A stretch of DNA of 64,000 bases from Bidens hawaiensis (lineage: Eukaryota > Streptophyta > Magnoliopsida > Asterales > Asteraceae): NCBI GenBank assembly GCA_021521415.1, contig JAIQDT010004246.1, forward strand, positions 186,001 through 250,000. The letters are read 5' to 3'. The stretch's first letter is position 1, and each line of letters opens with the position of its first letter. The position numbers and the translations under genes are program-made. Of the stretch, positions 36,755 to 48,151 are shown one piece after another. Under the pieces are notes generated by a model. That model was not told the DNA's origin. It saw nothing but the letters and a program-made list of their open reading frames with translations, and ran no database searches.

Positions 36755-37335
36755 TTAAGGACTGCGAGCCTTATATGTGAAGTAGATGATATATGTAAAC
36801 GTAGATAAGGACTGCGAACCTTATACGTAATGTAGATAGGCGTCAGCATAGGAAAGGACTGTGAACCTTATACGTGCTGATTTTGTAGCATAGGGGAGGA
36901 CTGCGAACCTCGTACGTGCTATGAATTAGGTTGCAACATATGGAAGGACTGCGAACCTTGTACGTGTTGTGGATGTATTTCAACATAGGAAAGGACTGTG
37001 AACCTTATACGTGCTGATTTTGTAGCATAGGGGAGGACTGCGAACCTCGTACGTGCTATGAATTAGGTTGCAACATAGGGAAGGACTGCGAACCTTGTAC
37101 GTGTTGTGGATGTATTTCAGCATAGGAAAGGACTGTGAACCTTATACGTGCTGATTTTGTAGCATAGGGGAGGACTGCGAACCTCGTACGTGCTATGAAT
37201 TAGGTTGCAACATAGGGAAGGACTGCGAACCTTGTACGTGTTGTGGATGTACTATGGTATAGGGAAGGACCGCGATCCTTGTACGTACCATAAATGGTGA
37301 ACATAGGTAAGGACTGCGAACCTTGTACGTGTTCA
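36755..37335 (+). repeat. 46-bp tandem array with about 138-bp higher-order unit
   Basis: At least 13 copies of a unit with AAGGACTGCGAACCTTGTAC as its core. Three slightly different units (GTGAACCTTATACG, GCGAACCTCGTACG, GCGAACCTTGTACG) repeat in fixed order about three times from 36840 to 37250. The core can pair partly with itself (AAGG ... CCTT). Confidence 0.9.
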
Positions 37336-37820
37336 CGACCTTGAGTACAGGTATAGACGGTGAACTATGAACGTACTCTCTGTAGACTGAGGTTAGTGAT
37401 TGTAGATATGTATGTATGTATGGTAGCAAGTATGTATGTAGAACAGAAGGGTAACTAGTGAAGTATGGATATGTATCTACAGATATGTATGTATGTGTAT
37501 GTATTGTATGACGTTCGATTAACTAGAACTCACTCAGCGTAGCTGACTTTTAGTATGCACGCAGGTGAGCTGATTATAGAGTTAGCATGAGGATGACACA
37601 CGGCATGGATTGAACGGCTGGCATCTGAAGAAAGAAGTAAAGATGTTTTAAATATAAAGTTTTGTGTTATGGTATCAAAGAAAAGATTTAATGTTTTGTA
37701 ACAAATGATTGATGTTTTATATTCCGCGAAAAGTTTTAATAAACTCTGATTTGAAGAACTGTGTTTATGAGTAAGTCCGACGCTAAAGTAGGGTCACCGG
37801 GTTCGGGGCTTTACACGCAT

Positions 37821-38191
37821 AAACACAAATAAACAGTAAAAATTTCTAAGGAAAAGATGAGGAAAACCTTCACGCAGGTCAGATATAGATGAAGTTTGGT
37901 CATCCTACTAAGTGAAAGTGACGGTCCTACCCGCACAATCATGATAGATGAAACAGAACATTAACCTATTATCTGACACGCGTCGAAAGGTTAACTTATT
38001 CAAAACACTTGGAAAATTGCTAAGTTAAACTAAAATATGCATGAGCAAATCATATAATGTTTACAAGGCAAGGCATCAACAAAACATTTATATTCACAAT
38101 AAAAGCTGTTCAAACATTACAAAATTGCTAGGTATCTACCCGCCTACAAAAAGTGCAAATCTATCCTAACGGCGTGGAAGAATCTCAAGAT
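37821..38191. other. Tat element non-coding segment
   Basis: Between the solo LTR and the stop of the antisense gene; presumably includes the antisense 3' UTR. No clear poly(A) signal was picked. Confidence 0.5.
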
Positions 38192-41100
38192 TCAGGCTTC
38201 GGGACCACTCCCTCCAAACCCACTTGAACCTGCACCATCAGTTGGCTGCGGCTGTTCAAGGAAGGCTTTGAGAACAGCTAGCCCGTCATCAGCAGCAGCA
38301 ACTTCATTAACCTTTTCCACGACCGGATGAGAGAAAGCAGCATACTGGTTCACAGCTTGGTCATAGGCAGCCTCAGTATCAACATCGTGTAGAGGAAATT
38401 TGGAAGGCGAGATGCCTTTCTCTGCAAATCCTAGGCCAAGTAAGAAACCAACTTTCTCTCCATCCTCATGAGAAGCGTTGAAGGCTGTGCTCATGGCGTC
38501 ATCATAGGATGTGTTCGCGAAAATCCGATGCACAACCTACAAAAAAAAAAAAAATTAAGTATAAAAAGCAAAAAGAGCAAAAAGCAAAGAATAATGGAGC
38601 TATGCGTACCTGCGACAACGCTTCTCGTAGAAGCCAATCCTTATTGGACAGAGCCTCTTGAAGGGTAGCTTGAGCTTGATCGCGTGCGCGTTCGGCTTCA
38701 TTCTTGTTTAGGTTGGCAAGCAACACTTCCTTGGCAGCAGGCTCCTCAACGCCTTTAAGCTTACGCTCAGTGCGATCAAGCACACCCTTCTGGTCCAAGA
38801 GCTCCTGTAGCTTCTTAGCGTCCTCCAGAGCCAAAGCCTCATGAGCCTGCTGAAGCTTCTCCAGTTTAGCTTTCAGTTCCTCATTTTCAGCGCGTAGAGG
38901 CTCAGCAACAGCTTCAGCTTTTGTGGCCCTTTCTGTCGCATTACACGCAGTTTCCTTAGCCAACCTAAGTTGTTCATTAACAACTTGGGCAGCCTTGGAA
39001 CGGGCCTCATGCCTAGCTGGATTTCGGCCTCAAGATCCTTGAAGGCCTTTTCTTTCTCAGCAGCGGTGGCGGCAAGCTTCTTGTTCTCTTCCCTCAGTGA
39101 TCGCACCTGAGCCCCCTCCAAGCTACGCGCAGTCCTTAACTTATCGTTTTCACGACAAAGTAGTTCGACACGCGGCTGCATCCGGGCGAGTAGAATTCGG
39201 AGCTCGGTGGTCAACCGGCCTTTCTGGTAACTAACCATCGCCTCCCCCAATGCACCACTTGGAGCGGCATGGCGCGTCCAATCGACGCAGTCTGCAGCAG
39301 TCCGGAGAGTTGTTCCTCGGCGGATATTCCACCTTGGAGCATAAACTTCATTGGAATCTGAAACTGCAATAACAAAAAACAGTTAAGAAAAAATGACTAA
39401 GGATGGATAACAGGCCAAAGTAACCCCACGCACCTGTAGGGTCGATAACAGGCCGATAGCCGCTAAACCCATCACCCGAACCTAAAGGATATCCATCCAA
39501 GAGGTCAAGGAGATGGGAAGGAGGCAAAGATCGGACCCCCTCATCAACAGAGGTAAGTCTAGAGGTCCCAACTATAAACATACCTGAAGAACCGGCCAAG
39601 GACGAAGTAGTCGTTAACGCCGAATGCGACACTGTAGAAGCCACAGAGGTAGAGACCATCGGAGATGAACTCATTTGAGATGAACTCATAACCGTGGTAG
39701 CCGCTGCAGATGAGCTCACAGAAAAAGTCACCGCCGGTCCGGTGAATGATGTAGTAAATATAGCACTGACGGCCGGCGAAGAAGTTGAACTGCTCAACGC
39801 AGCAACGAAAGTGGACGCCATCGTCAGAACAGCAGCCATGACAGACGACGTCATAACTGGAACAGTTGCTTCAACAGTATAAGCAACTGAACCAGTACCA
39901 GAAACAGGCGCAGCCGCCTGGGTCATCGCCTCGGATAGGTTGACCAAACCTATCGTCGTGGATCCCGAACCACTTCCTCCCGTACCACTCTCTTCAAAAA
40001 CAGATAAGTCCACTCCTGCATAAAGAAAAACCAAAGATATAAAAAACAAAGGCGGAAGGAAATACGGAAAAGGTACACAAAAAGTATACTTACTGGTTTT
40101 CTTGATCTTAAAAGCCCTGACAGGCGGAGATGGACCCGATGAAACTGGCCTCTTCATGCCAGTTATCGCAACGCTTGGCGGCTCGGAAGTAACAGCCGTT
40201 GTCTCAACCTCTGAGACAATGGTTTCGTCACCACCACCAAGGTTCCTCGCCGCCTCCTCACTCTCAGTCTCGGAATCAGACTGATCCCCCAAGTCAACGA
40301 AGGGAGCAACCTTCGTTTTGCCCTTCACGCTAGCCGCCTTCTTTTTCCTTACAATAAAAGGCCCATCTGCGGATCCCTCATCAGAAGATGACAAGATCAG
40401 AGGAATTCCAGCAGAAGTTTGAGCATGAAGAGGACGAGGATTTAAGAACTCATTACCTGGCCGAGTGGCGCTTAAAATCTCATGGCCCGGCAGGTAGACC
40501 TCTACGAACCTATCCGCAGTTTTCTCCAAAATGGGCAACTCGTTCTAATCGAGATCACGAGTACCCAACCGCGCTGGACCACCAGTCTCCCGCAGGTGCA
40601 AAAGCGACTGTAAGTCGTTCCCTTCTGAAATAAAAATGATAACAATGTTAGAAGGACAGCCCTAAACAAACACAAAAGTCGGGGCATACCATAAGGAACA
40701 TAGTTCAAACCGTATTCAAGAACGATGGGTATTTGCGGCGTCCCAGACCCAGCATCCTTCCACACGCGACTCATCCCAAGCATGACCATCCCTGACTCCG
40801 TGAAGCGATAAACAGGAGTCTGAATCTGGGAAATCTTGGTGAACCACTCCGTCTCCTGGTAATTGGAAGCCGGAAGATTAGGGAGTGCCCTCCCATTCTT
40901 GAACGTCATCGCGATGGGAACGACACGAGCGGAAATGTAGAAAAACTCACGCTTCCAAGAGCGGAGACTACGCTCGGTAGTACAGATCTTTAAACCCTTG
41001 ATCCGAGTGACAAGGGTATACCAACCCTGGACGCACCTCCAAGTATAGAAGGTCATCAGGCGGTCGACTCGAGGCTCGATACCCAAAATACGGCACACCC

Positions 41101-41467
41101 ATTCGAAATGGCGAACTTTAGCAATTGCCATTGGGTGCACCTCTGTCAGATAAACGCCGTGTTTCTCCAAAACACGGTATACGAACTTCGTTAATGGGAA
41201 TCTTAGATTCCCATATAGGAAGAACGAAGCGTAAACCCCTATCATGCCCTTAGGGGCATCGTATACCGTCTGGTTGGCCTCCGGCAACTCCGGCTCATAG
41301 GACTCCAGCATGAATTTCTTAACGATGTAATTGTATACATCGACAGAAAGAGTACACTGACACTCACCAGCAGTACTCTTATCGTCCTTATCGGACGTTG
41401 ACGTCGGGTTCTCGGGGTAAACGTCGGACTCCTCGACGTTAACCTCTGGGTCATGAGAAGAAGACAT
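38192..41467 (-). pseudogene. Antisense five-exon gene of the Tat element (putative gypsy-type transposon protein), with two breaks
   Basis: It lies opposite to gag-pol. Exons (minus strand): 41467-40690, 40624-40094, 40015-39434, 39363-38610, 38536-38192. The four introns of 65-78 bp are all GT-AG and splice in matching phase. ATG at 41467 begins MSSSHDPEV; the stop is before 38192. Exon 1 carries the pattern of the putative gypsy-type transposon domain (Pfam Transposase_28 as I recall it: GVYASFFLYGNLRFPLTKFV, HPMAIAKVRHFEWVCRILG). Exon 3 is Ser/Thr/Ala-rich low complexity. Exon 4 is a long coiled coil (EENKKLAATAAEKEKAF, AENEELKAKLEKLQQAHE). Exon 5 is a small acidic tail ending GGSGPEA. 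Breaks: TAG at 40545-40547 in exon 2 and a one-base shift near 39000 in exon 4. The exons sum to 2990 nt, one short of a multiple of three, as that shift predicts. Function of this family is unknown. Confidence 0.8.
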
Positions 41468-41599
41468 TTTTTAATGTTAAGGAGGAAAGAAAGCGGTTTC
41501 AGGAGAATGCTCGCCAGAAAAGATGAGTATTCGCCGGAAATCGCTTAAAAGGAGAAGAATAGTGAAGTGAAGATAATGGATGAAATATACCCTCTCCAC

Positions 41600-41607
41600 C
41601 TTATATA
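41600..41607 (-). promoter_or_regulatory. Probable TATA box of the antisense gene
   Basis: TATATAAG on the minus strand (context GAGTATATAAGGTGGAG), about 135 bp upstream of the ATG at 41467. That would give a 5' UTR of roughly 100 nt. Confidence 0.5.
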
Positions 41608-42388
41608 CTCATCGCAATGAATACGATGAATTTAATGCGGATGAGAGAGAAGGCGCAGGAGCAATGACACGGCGACACGTGTGGATAAAGCTAGCTGGCA
41701 ACAGGTGTCAAAAGGGCGCGTGCCATAAAACTCGCGCCCACGTGCCTGAAAAAGCGTTCAGATTGACCACATGCTGTCACGTCGTCATAACTTCCTGCAC
41801 ATCCTGAAACCGTCATAAGACGCCAACGTCCCTTCAACCGTTTGGACTGTCCTTATCCTTTCACCAACCCTCCGAATTTCAAAAAGATTCAAAAATAAGA
41901 GGGAATATAGCCCCTTACCTTGGAAAGCAAGAAACCATAAGACAAGTGCGGGAACAGTGTCAAGGCGAAACCCTTCACATACTTAGCACTTGCAGGGAAT
42001 TGAAGCCAAGAAGATCGATCTTATGGGCCATGCTTGCGGAAAGAGAAATAACATCCCCGCATGGCGGGAACGTTGAGAACTAGATTGTTTGAAGCTTTAA
42101 GGTGGAATTGGTTGTTTAACATAACTGATCACTATGTCTAAAACGACCAAAACCTCGGGGAGAATCTACACAAGTGAAACTCAACGCTCCCGACTTGCGA
42201 AGAGGTTACACACCTACCCGCATCATACCCAAAGATCAGGCAGAAAAGTCGGGAATTTTCTGCAAGTGACATTAGGAAAACTGCGGGAAGAATCCCCACG
42301 GAGAACCTTAAAAAACGAAAACCCCTCTTTAAAACCCCTTGCTTAAAGTCCAAAAGTTCCCCTCACTTTTAACAATTCATGAGAACAA
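41608..42388. other. Tat element non-coding segment upstream of the antisense gene
   Basis: No ORF of interest. It would hold the antisense promoter and the sense 3' region. Confidence 0.5.
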
Positions 42389-42403
42389 TGGACTGAGGGG
42401 ACT
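42389..42403 (+). other. Polypurine tract
   Basis: TGGACTGAGGGGACT immediately before the 3' LTR. It is purine-rich though not a pure run. Confidence 0.55.
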
Positions 42404-43269
42404 TGAAGAGGTAGGTCCCCGCAAAGCCCAGTTGGACCCGCAAGACTCACCTTGAAGAGGTACGTCTGCGCAAAGACTAACTGGATCCGCAGGACCCACC
42501 ATGCTCAGAGAGATGAAGACCTTACACGCAGTAAGCCAGTTGTCCCCGCAGGAAAGCCTCCCTTGGTACAGTACCCTGCCTGTCCCCGCAGCTGTGGGTA
42601 CAGGCCAAGAAAGAAGGCTACCCGCACTAACAGTAAGGCTACACGCATAAGGCACTAACTCTTATACTTCAGCAATGTCACCTGAAGAAGGAATTAGCAG
42701 TGCGGGAATATTCCCGCCCAAAAGAGCCAGTCCGTACGCTTCTAGAAGATCTTTTGTACTATACCTACCAAGGTATGGACAAATAGACAAGATCTGACAA
42801 AAGCAACCCATGAACCAATCACAGGGTGACAGCTCACTGACAATAGTACGAGGAGGAGCACGCTCCAGTACAAAATGTCACTATCAGCCGCTGCCTACCC
42901 ACCAACTCCCATCGTGGCACGAACATAGCCCATAGTTGGTGGAAAAGGAATATTATATACAGCTGGTCGTACCTGCTTGGAAACCTACCTTCGGCTATAA
43001 ATACTCCAACACCTTGGAACGGTATCATCATCTTCTCTCTAGCTATTTCTCTCTATATACACTTATATTCAGAGCAACCTAGTCTGATTCTCACGCCGGA
43101 GGGTGGTCACAAGGAGGAACCCCCCCCCCCCTTCTCAATGACGAGCTTACGGTGTCTGTTTTGCAGGTTGAGAAGAATAACCATCTTTGCCGGACCTAAC
43201 CCTCGTGGGAAACATCTACTTAAACCTAAGATTATCCTTAATCTGTCGGGGTCATTTAGTGTTTCTTCA
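42404..43269 (+). mobile_element. 3' LTR of the Tat element
   Basis: 866 bp, TGAAGA...TCTTCA. Aligned by eye to the 5' LTR it shows about 20 substitutions and one C-run length change (about 2.3%). Confidence 0.92.
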
Positions 43270-44054
43270 GTTATTATCCATTTCTATTATGTTTCTCGCC
43301 TTGACCCAATCGGCCCGACCCGAACAACGACTGGGCCAAAAAATTTGAACACCTACAAAAATGGGACCCCATTGTCAAATCATCCTAGGTCCGCCACTAC
43401 TTAGAGAGATAACTTAAAAATTCTTAAAGAATTATTTTTAATTAAAACAAAAAATATTTTAAAATTTCCGTTTTTTTCAATATTCTTATACTTATTTTGT
43501 TACTCTTCACTAGAAAAAAAACAAAAAATAAAATAAAATAAAAAAAGAAGTTGAGATGCACATACATGTGCGATACTATTGTATTACGCATGTGTATTAC
43601 TATATATTTTTATGTTCAATGTTGTTTAATTGCATATATTCAATATTTGTGTGTTGTATATGTGTAGTAGTGTTGTATTATATGCAAAAATATAAAAAAA
43701 AAATAAAGTCGATATATTGCACATGTGCATTAACGATGTATTACATATACGTACTAATGTATATTCGATGTGTGTATTAGTCTTATATTGCATATATACA
43801 ATAGTGTGTATCAAATATGCGCAATAGTGTTGTATTATATGCAATACAACACTCGTGCATATATGCAATGCACAATATTACACATGTTCACTACACCGAC
43901 GAGGTTATGAAGAAGTAAGTTTTTTTTCTTTGGAACAATATCAACATATAAAAATAATGAAAAAAAAAACTACAATATAAAAAAACATTTAAATATAATT
44001 TTTTATGAGTTTTAAGTTTAATTTATAAAATAAGTTTTCATTTGAACCCATCCC

Positions 44055-44819
44055 ATATATATAGTTAATGTGTTTGACATTAAAAAATATCATAAAACTC
44101 AAATAAAAGCCTACCAAGGAGCTTAAACAAAGTTGTTCTGTTGCTGTATCATATGCCCCATCCATTTTTCACTTGTTTATTTACCTGTTAATTTGTTATA
44201 TTTAATAAAAGGCAATTTATTTTTTGTACTTTTACATTTGACATAGAAGCTACACAAATACTAACAACCCTTGAGATTGCATGAGTGTACACAACCACAC
44301 GTTTGAACCAATGCACAAATTAGGGAATTAGATGAAAACATTTAACAATAATAGGCCGTGGTTAACAACAAATGTTCGCATCAACAACATTAGGGAATTA
44401 CCTGCAAAACACAATATTAGCAAGTCACAAAAAGCACATTTTGGGTTAACAACAAATTATGAAAACAATTATTCGAAATTTAACAATAATAAGCACATTT
44501 TGAATAAACATTATCAAAATTTAACAATGATGAGAAAGCGAAACTCACGTCCAAAACGAATTTGGTATTCGAATGCTTTTCTTTGTATTGTTTCCCTAAA
44601 TCCTCCCTGCTACAATCATAATTCTAACCGATTAACAGCAGCGATGATTTCATAATCAAATTATCAATAAATCAAAGAGTTACATAGTGACTTAACAATA
44701 CATGTTCACTCGCGCTGTGCGATAAACCTTGTGACAGTCCCAAACTCAGCCAAGCACTTCGTTTTCCAGAGACCTATAAGTTACACAAGATAAATTATTA
44801 ACAAAGCAAAAATATTTAA

Positions 44820-44853
<34 letters not shown>

Positions 44854-45432
44854 CTTATGATATCCACTACCCCCCACCTGATTATCAATCAACTAACAAC
44901 AACAAAACTAATCCAATTAATAAGTTTTTGGTTGTTAAACGAGTGTATTGAAGATATTGACCATGATTTGGTGGTGAAACTACCCATGGCAGTCTCGATC
45001 CAGTAAATGTGAACACATATTCTTCAGTTTTGGTGTTCCTTTTTTCCATCATAGCTACTAAATAGGCCGCGGTCGGCCAGAAATGACGACAGCAACACAC
45101 TCACAAGAGGCGGGAACCCAGTGGTAGGCCGTCGAACTTCGACAGCGTGGTGGTGCTTGGCAATCTTCAATGTCCGTTTGTGGAATGAATTTGAGAGAGA
45201 TAATGCATGAAGAGCATAGGAATGCGAGATCCGGTCATTTGAATTTTGAATCAGCCGAATTTGAGAGCGTGGAAGAATTAGGGTTTATTTGAAAGGGATT
45301 CTAAGAATGCATTATGACTTGTACAATAGGCTATAAAAGTCGTAAAACTCTTAATTTTAAGAGATTCTGGTAAAATTACTCTTTTGTCCTTCTTATATCC
45401 ATTTTAATATAGTGTGTGTGTATATATATATA
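44055..45432. other. No gene; (AAT)n and decayed sequence
   Basis: An (AAT)n microsatellite at 44822-44853. The ORFs at 44332-44655 (+) and 44885-45100 (-) have no recognisable domain and are treated as chance. Confidence 0.5.
44822..44853. repeat. (AAT)n microsatellite
   Basis: About ten AAT units. Confidence 0.95.
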
Positions 45433-46695
45433 GGGTGGGTTAACGTACAATAATAGCTTATCATACATTACGTACGCGAGAACCTGCACCACCCGATCCT
45501 AATTGCAATTAGAACTACATGGTGGAATAATTGTAATTAACCTAAAAATACTTAACGCATACCCGTCAAAGTCCACCGTCGCGACCATCGTCTACTGTCA
45601 TGAGCACCACCATTGTCCGTCACCACCATCGATCGTTGGTCACAGGTCAATTAAGCAATTTCCAGTTGAAATTGAAATTGAAATAGTTGATGAACCTAAT
45701 TGATCAATTAACCTTGAAATTGATCCAATTAATCATCAATTTGAAGCTTCCGTCGATCAATTTTGAGTTTTTGAGTTTTGGGTTTTGACATTGAACGTAT
45801 ACATTAAGTTTATACTTTCTAATTATACGTTCTGTTTAAACGTATTATACGTTCTGTTTAAACGTTCAGAACAAAATCAATTAAACTTTAAAAAGTTCAG
45901 TACCAAAAGTTTATACGTCTGTTTATACGTTTTTAAATAATGTTGTTTACAAGTTTAGTACAAATATTATGTTTAAACGTTCTGAAACAAAACTGAATAC
46001 CTTTAAACGTTCTGACCAAAAAAGAACATCTTTAAACATTCTAATACATTCAAAGAAGATCTGGGTGTTAAAAAAATGAACATATTTAAACATTCTAATA
46101 CGTTCTAAGAAGTTCAGGTTGTTAAAAAAAGTTTAGAAGTTCTAAGAAGTTGTGGGTGTTCAGAACTTCTAAAACTAACAAAAAAATAAAAATAAACACC
46201 TGTAAACATGAAATTGAACACTGAAATCACTTCATATAATCTCATAATCATCAAACAATCGTCAATCGACTGTTAATTTGATCATTGATTCGATCATATG
46301 AACAAAATATAGAGCGTCTGCAACTGGGTTTCTCCAAAACTCAAAACTGATTAATTGAAACTTCAAATTGATGATTAATTGGACCAATTTCAAAGTTTAA
46401 TTGATCAATTAGTTCAACAATTTCAATTTCAATTTCAATTTCAATTGGGCAATTTTATCAACTGACATGCGAGCAACGATTGATGGTTGTGTCGGAAGAA
46501 AATGGTGGTCGCAAAGGTGGATGGTGGACGGAATCGTTGAACGGCGATGGTGAAGGTGGACAGAATCGACGGGAGAAGAGGTTGACGGAAGTCGGCTCGC
46601 GTAATTGTGATTTTAGGATTAGGATGCTTATTGAAGATGGACGTTCCAGATGGCCGCGTACCTATCGTACGATAAACGATTTGCGTATTCTATCC
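45433..46695. mobile_element. Long-terminal-inverted-repeat DNA element in a TA microsatellite
   Basis: The left arm (45433 to about 45790) and right arm (about 46340-46695) are inverted copies, roughly 80% alike by eye. Shared landmarks: TATCATAC / GTACGCG near the ends, a TTGAAATTGAAATTGAAAT run, AATTAATCATCAATTTGAAG. The middle holds AAACGTTCTGA-type repeats. (TA)n lies on both sides; no unambiguous duplication is readable. No transposase. Confidence 0.65.
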
Positions 46696-47375
46696 TTTAT
46701 CTATATATATATATATAGTATGCGGTTTAGCGGCACCATTGTAACGTGCGTCCAAAGTCGACTTAGTTATTTTTTATATGTTTTTTACGTTGGTCGAATT
46801 TTTATGAGTTAATATACCATATCGTGTGTGCGTGGTTCAACATTTTAACATCTACTTTTTTTTCATTTTAATGGTTCTGTTGAGGCGTCGAAAAGTTCTA
46901 GTCCTACATACCAGTTCTTTTTTGTTAATAACTAAAACTTTAATTTCTTTAGACATGTTAATAAAAAGATATAAAAAAGAAAAAAATGGTTGACTTCCTC
47001 TGATCAGAAGGATAAAAATTAGTATCACTTAGTGACAATTATTGCTTAAATACTTTACACCCTTAATTACAAATTTAGAATCTATAATTTCCATGCATAC
47101 CATTTTGTTATTGTCAAACAAGTATTCAAATAATTATTGTTTTTTAATTGGTTATATTAATGGGATTCAATGTTTCACATGCGGGGTTTGAATATGGTGA
47201 TATTGCTTTCTCCATCGGCAATACTTTTATTCGTATGTAATCAGCAAGTTGCAGACATTTTCATATAGCTGCTCTAGAATATTGTTGCGTGTGGAAAAGT
47301 CTGACTAGTATTAGTTAAGCAGTTTTTTTTATAATTGTTTGAATTTTGTTGATCCAACACTGTTATAAAACGTTC
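46696..47375. other. No gene
   Basis: AT-rich single-copy-looking sequence without signals. Confidence 0.5.
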
Positions 47376-47383
47376 ATCAAGTG

Positions 47384-48083
47384 CAGTGTTTTGAAACCCG
47401 GATCGGTCCGACTGGGACCCGCTAAATACTCCGGTCCGGTTCTGGTATTCAGCCTGTTTATGAAAAACCCGGCCGGGTTTTACGATTTACGGTTGGCCCC
47501 CGGTAAATGCTAAAAAAGGAATAAGAATGTTTAAAGTAAAATCTAACCCTAAAGTTCTAAACTTTGTCGCTCACTATCCTCGTTCCCATCTCGCTTGGTT
47601 CGGCGTTAACAGCTTTGCACGACCGCAAGCGTGAAAGCTGACCACAAAACAATGGTATTATTTTAAGTTAATAAATATTGTGTGTTTACAAATAAAATAT
47701 GATGAAGATGAAATTTAAGGAAAATGAGGATGAAGTTAGCAGCTGCAAAATCTTGAATGGTGGAAGAGAGAATGGTGAAGTTATGGCGTCTGCTAATTTG
47801 TGGTTGTGGCTTCATTTTAGGGCAACTCAGTTTTTATTTTTGGGCTAAACTTGGGCTAAGCTTTTCTTTTTACTACTGGGCTATTAAATAAAACATTGTT
47901 TTATGGGCTATCACTAAAAAAAACGTTTTATCTTATGATTTATACAGATTTATTATTATATATAATATATATAAATTATTTATGACATCATCGGGTCAAT
48001 GACGGGTTCTACCTCCCAGTCCGGTCCAACCTATGACCCGGTAAGACGTCTGAGTAAAATCCAGTCCGGGTCTAAAAACATTG
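47384..48083. mobile_element. Non-autonomous hAT-type element, diverged TSD
   Basis: Termini CAGTGTTTTGAAACCCGG and inverted CAATGTTTTTAGACCCGG. Candidate 8-bp duplication ATCAAGTG (47376-47383) versus ATCATATG (48084-48091), 6 of 8. Subterminal CCGGTCCGG-type short repeats on both sides. 700 bp, no transposase. Confidence 0.6.
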
Positions 48084-48151
48084 ATCATATGTAAGAATCA
48101 AATTGGATCACACATATTACATGTGACTATCGTATATAAGGAGCTTGCACG

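Larger units (their letters stand above)
34832..37815 (+). mobile_element. Solo LTR, family A, inserted in the Tat element, TSD CGCAT
   Basis: Starts TGTAACATCCCGAAATTTCC and ends GGGGCTTTACA, 2984 bp. Perfect duplication CGCAT at 34827-34831 and 37816-37820. It is homologous to 3817-6075 and 1-521. Internal layout: TATA box near 35009, a 33-bp array, GC-rich triple-hairpin block, a region with two AACGATCTTCGGATATTG motifs (near 36442 and 36546), then a 46-bp array. Having only one LTR shows the element arrived in full and was later reduced by LTR recombination, all after the Tat insertion. Confidence 0.93.
28344..43269 (+). mobile_element. Tat-lineage Ty3 LTR retrotransposon, TSD GTTAT
   Basis: 14.9 kb in total, about 11.9 kb without the solo LTR inserted at 34832. 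LTRs of 865 and 866 bp start TGAAGA and end TCTTCA. Target duplication GTTAT is at 28339-28343 and 43270-43274. Order: 5' LTR, PBS, gag, pol (protease, RT, RNase H, second archaeal-type RNase H, integrase), a foreign solo LTR, an antisense spliced gene, PPT, 3' LTR. The second RNase H and the antisense ORF identify the Tat clade. The LTRs differ at about 20 sites plus one C-run indel, so the insertion is relatively recent. All coding regions are broken. Confidence 0.92.
27819..43399. mobile_element. Non-autonomous hAT element split by a Ty3 retrotransposon, TSD CTTAGAGA
   Basis: Left terminus TAGGGGCAGACC, inverted right terminus TAGTGGCGGACC (10 of 12 match). Perfect 8-bp duplication CTTAGAGA at 27811-27818 and 43400-43407. 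Without the internal retrotransposon the element is about 650 bp and encodes nothing. Confidence 0.85.
27785..44054. mobile_element. Outer TA-inserted foldback, split by nested insertions
   Basis: The left end AGGAGAGGGTCAAGAGAAAC follows (TA)n; the right end, read inversely, is GGGATGGGTTCAAATGAAAA before (TA)n at 44055. The two are similar end sequences. Removing the hAT insertion (27819-43399) and one duplication leaves about 680 bp. This is the host of the central nest. The right arm contains ACATGTGCAATAC-type motifs (43556-43890). Confidence 0.55.

Noticed and set aside
45424..46704. 9-bp duplication for the long-TIR element
   Set aside because: Flanks are TA repeats on both sides and the candidate bases do not match clearly.
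46480..46812. 110-codon ORF rich in Gly and Arg
   Set aside because: Lies in the right arm of a long-TIR element and runs into TA repeats; no domain.
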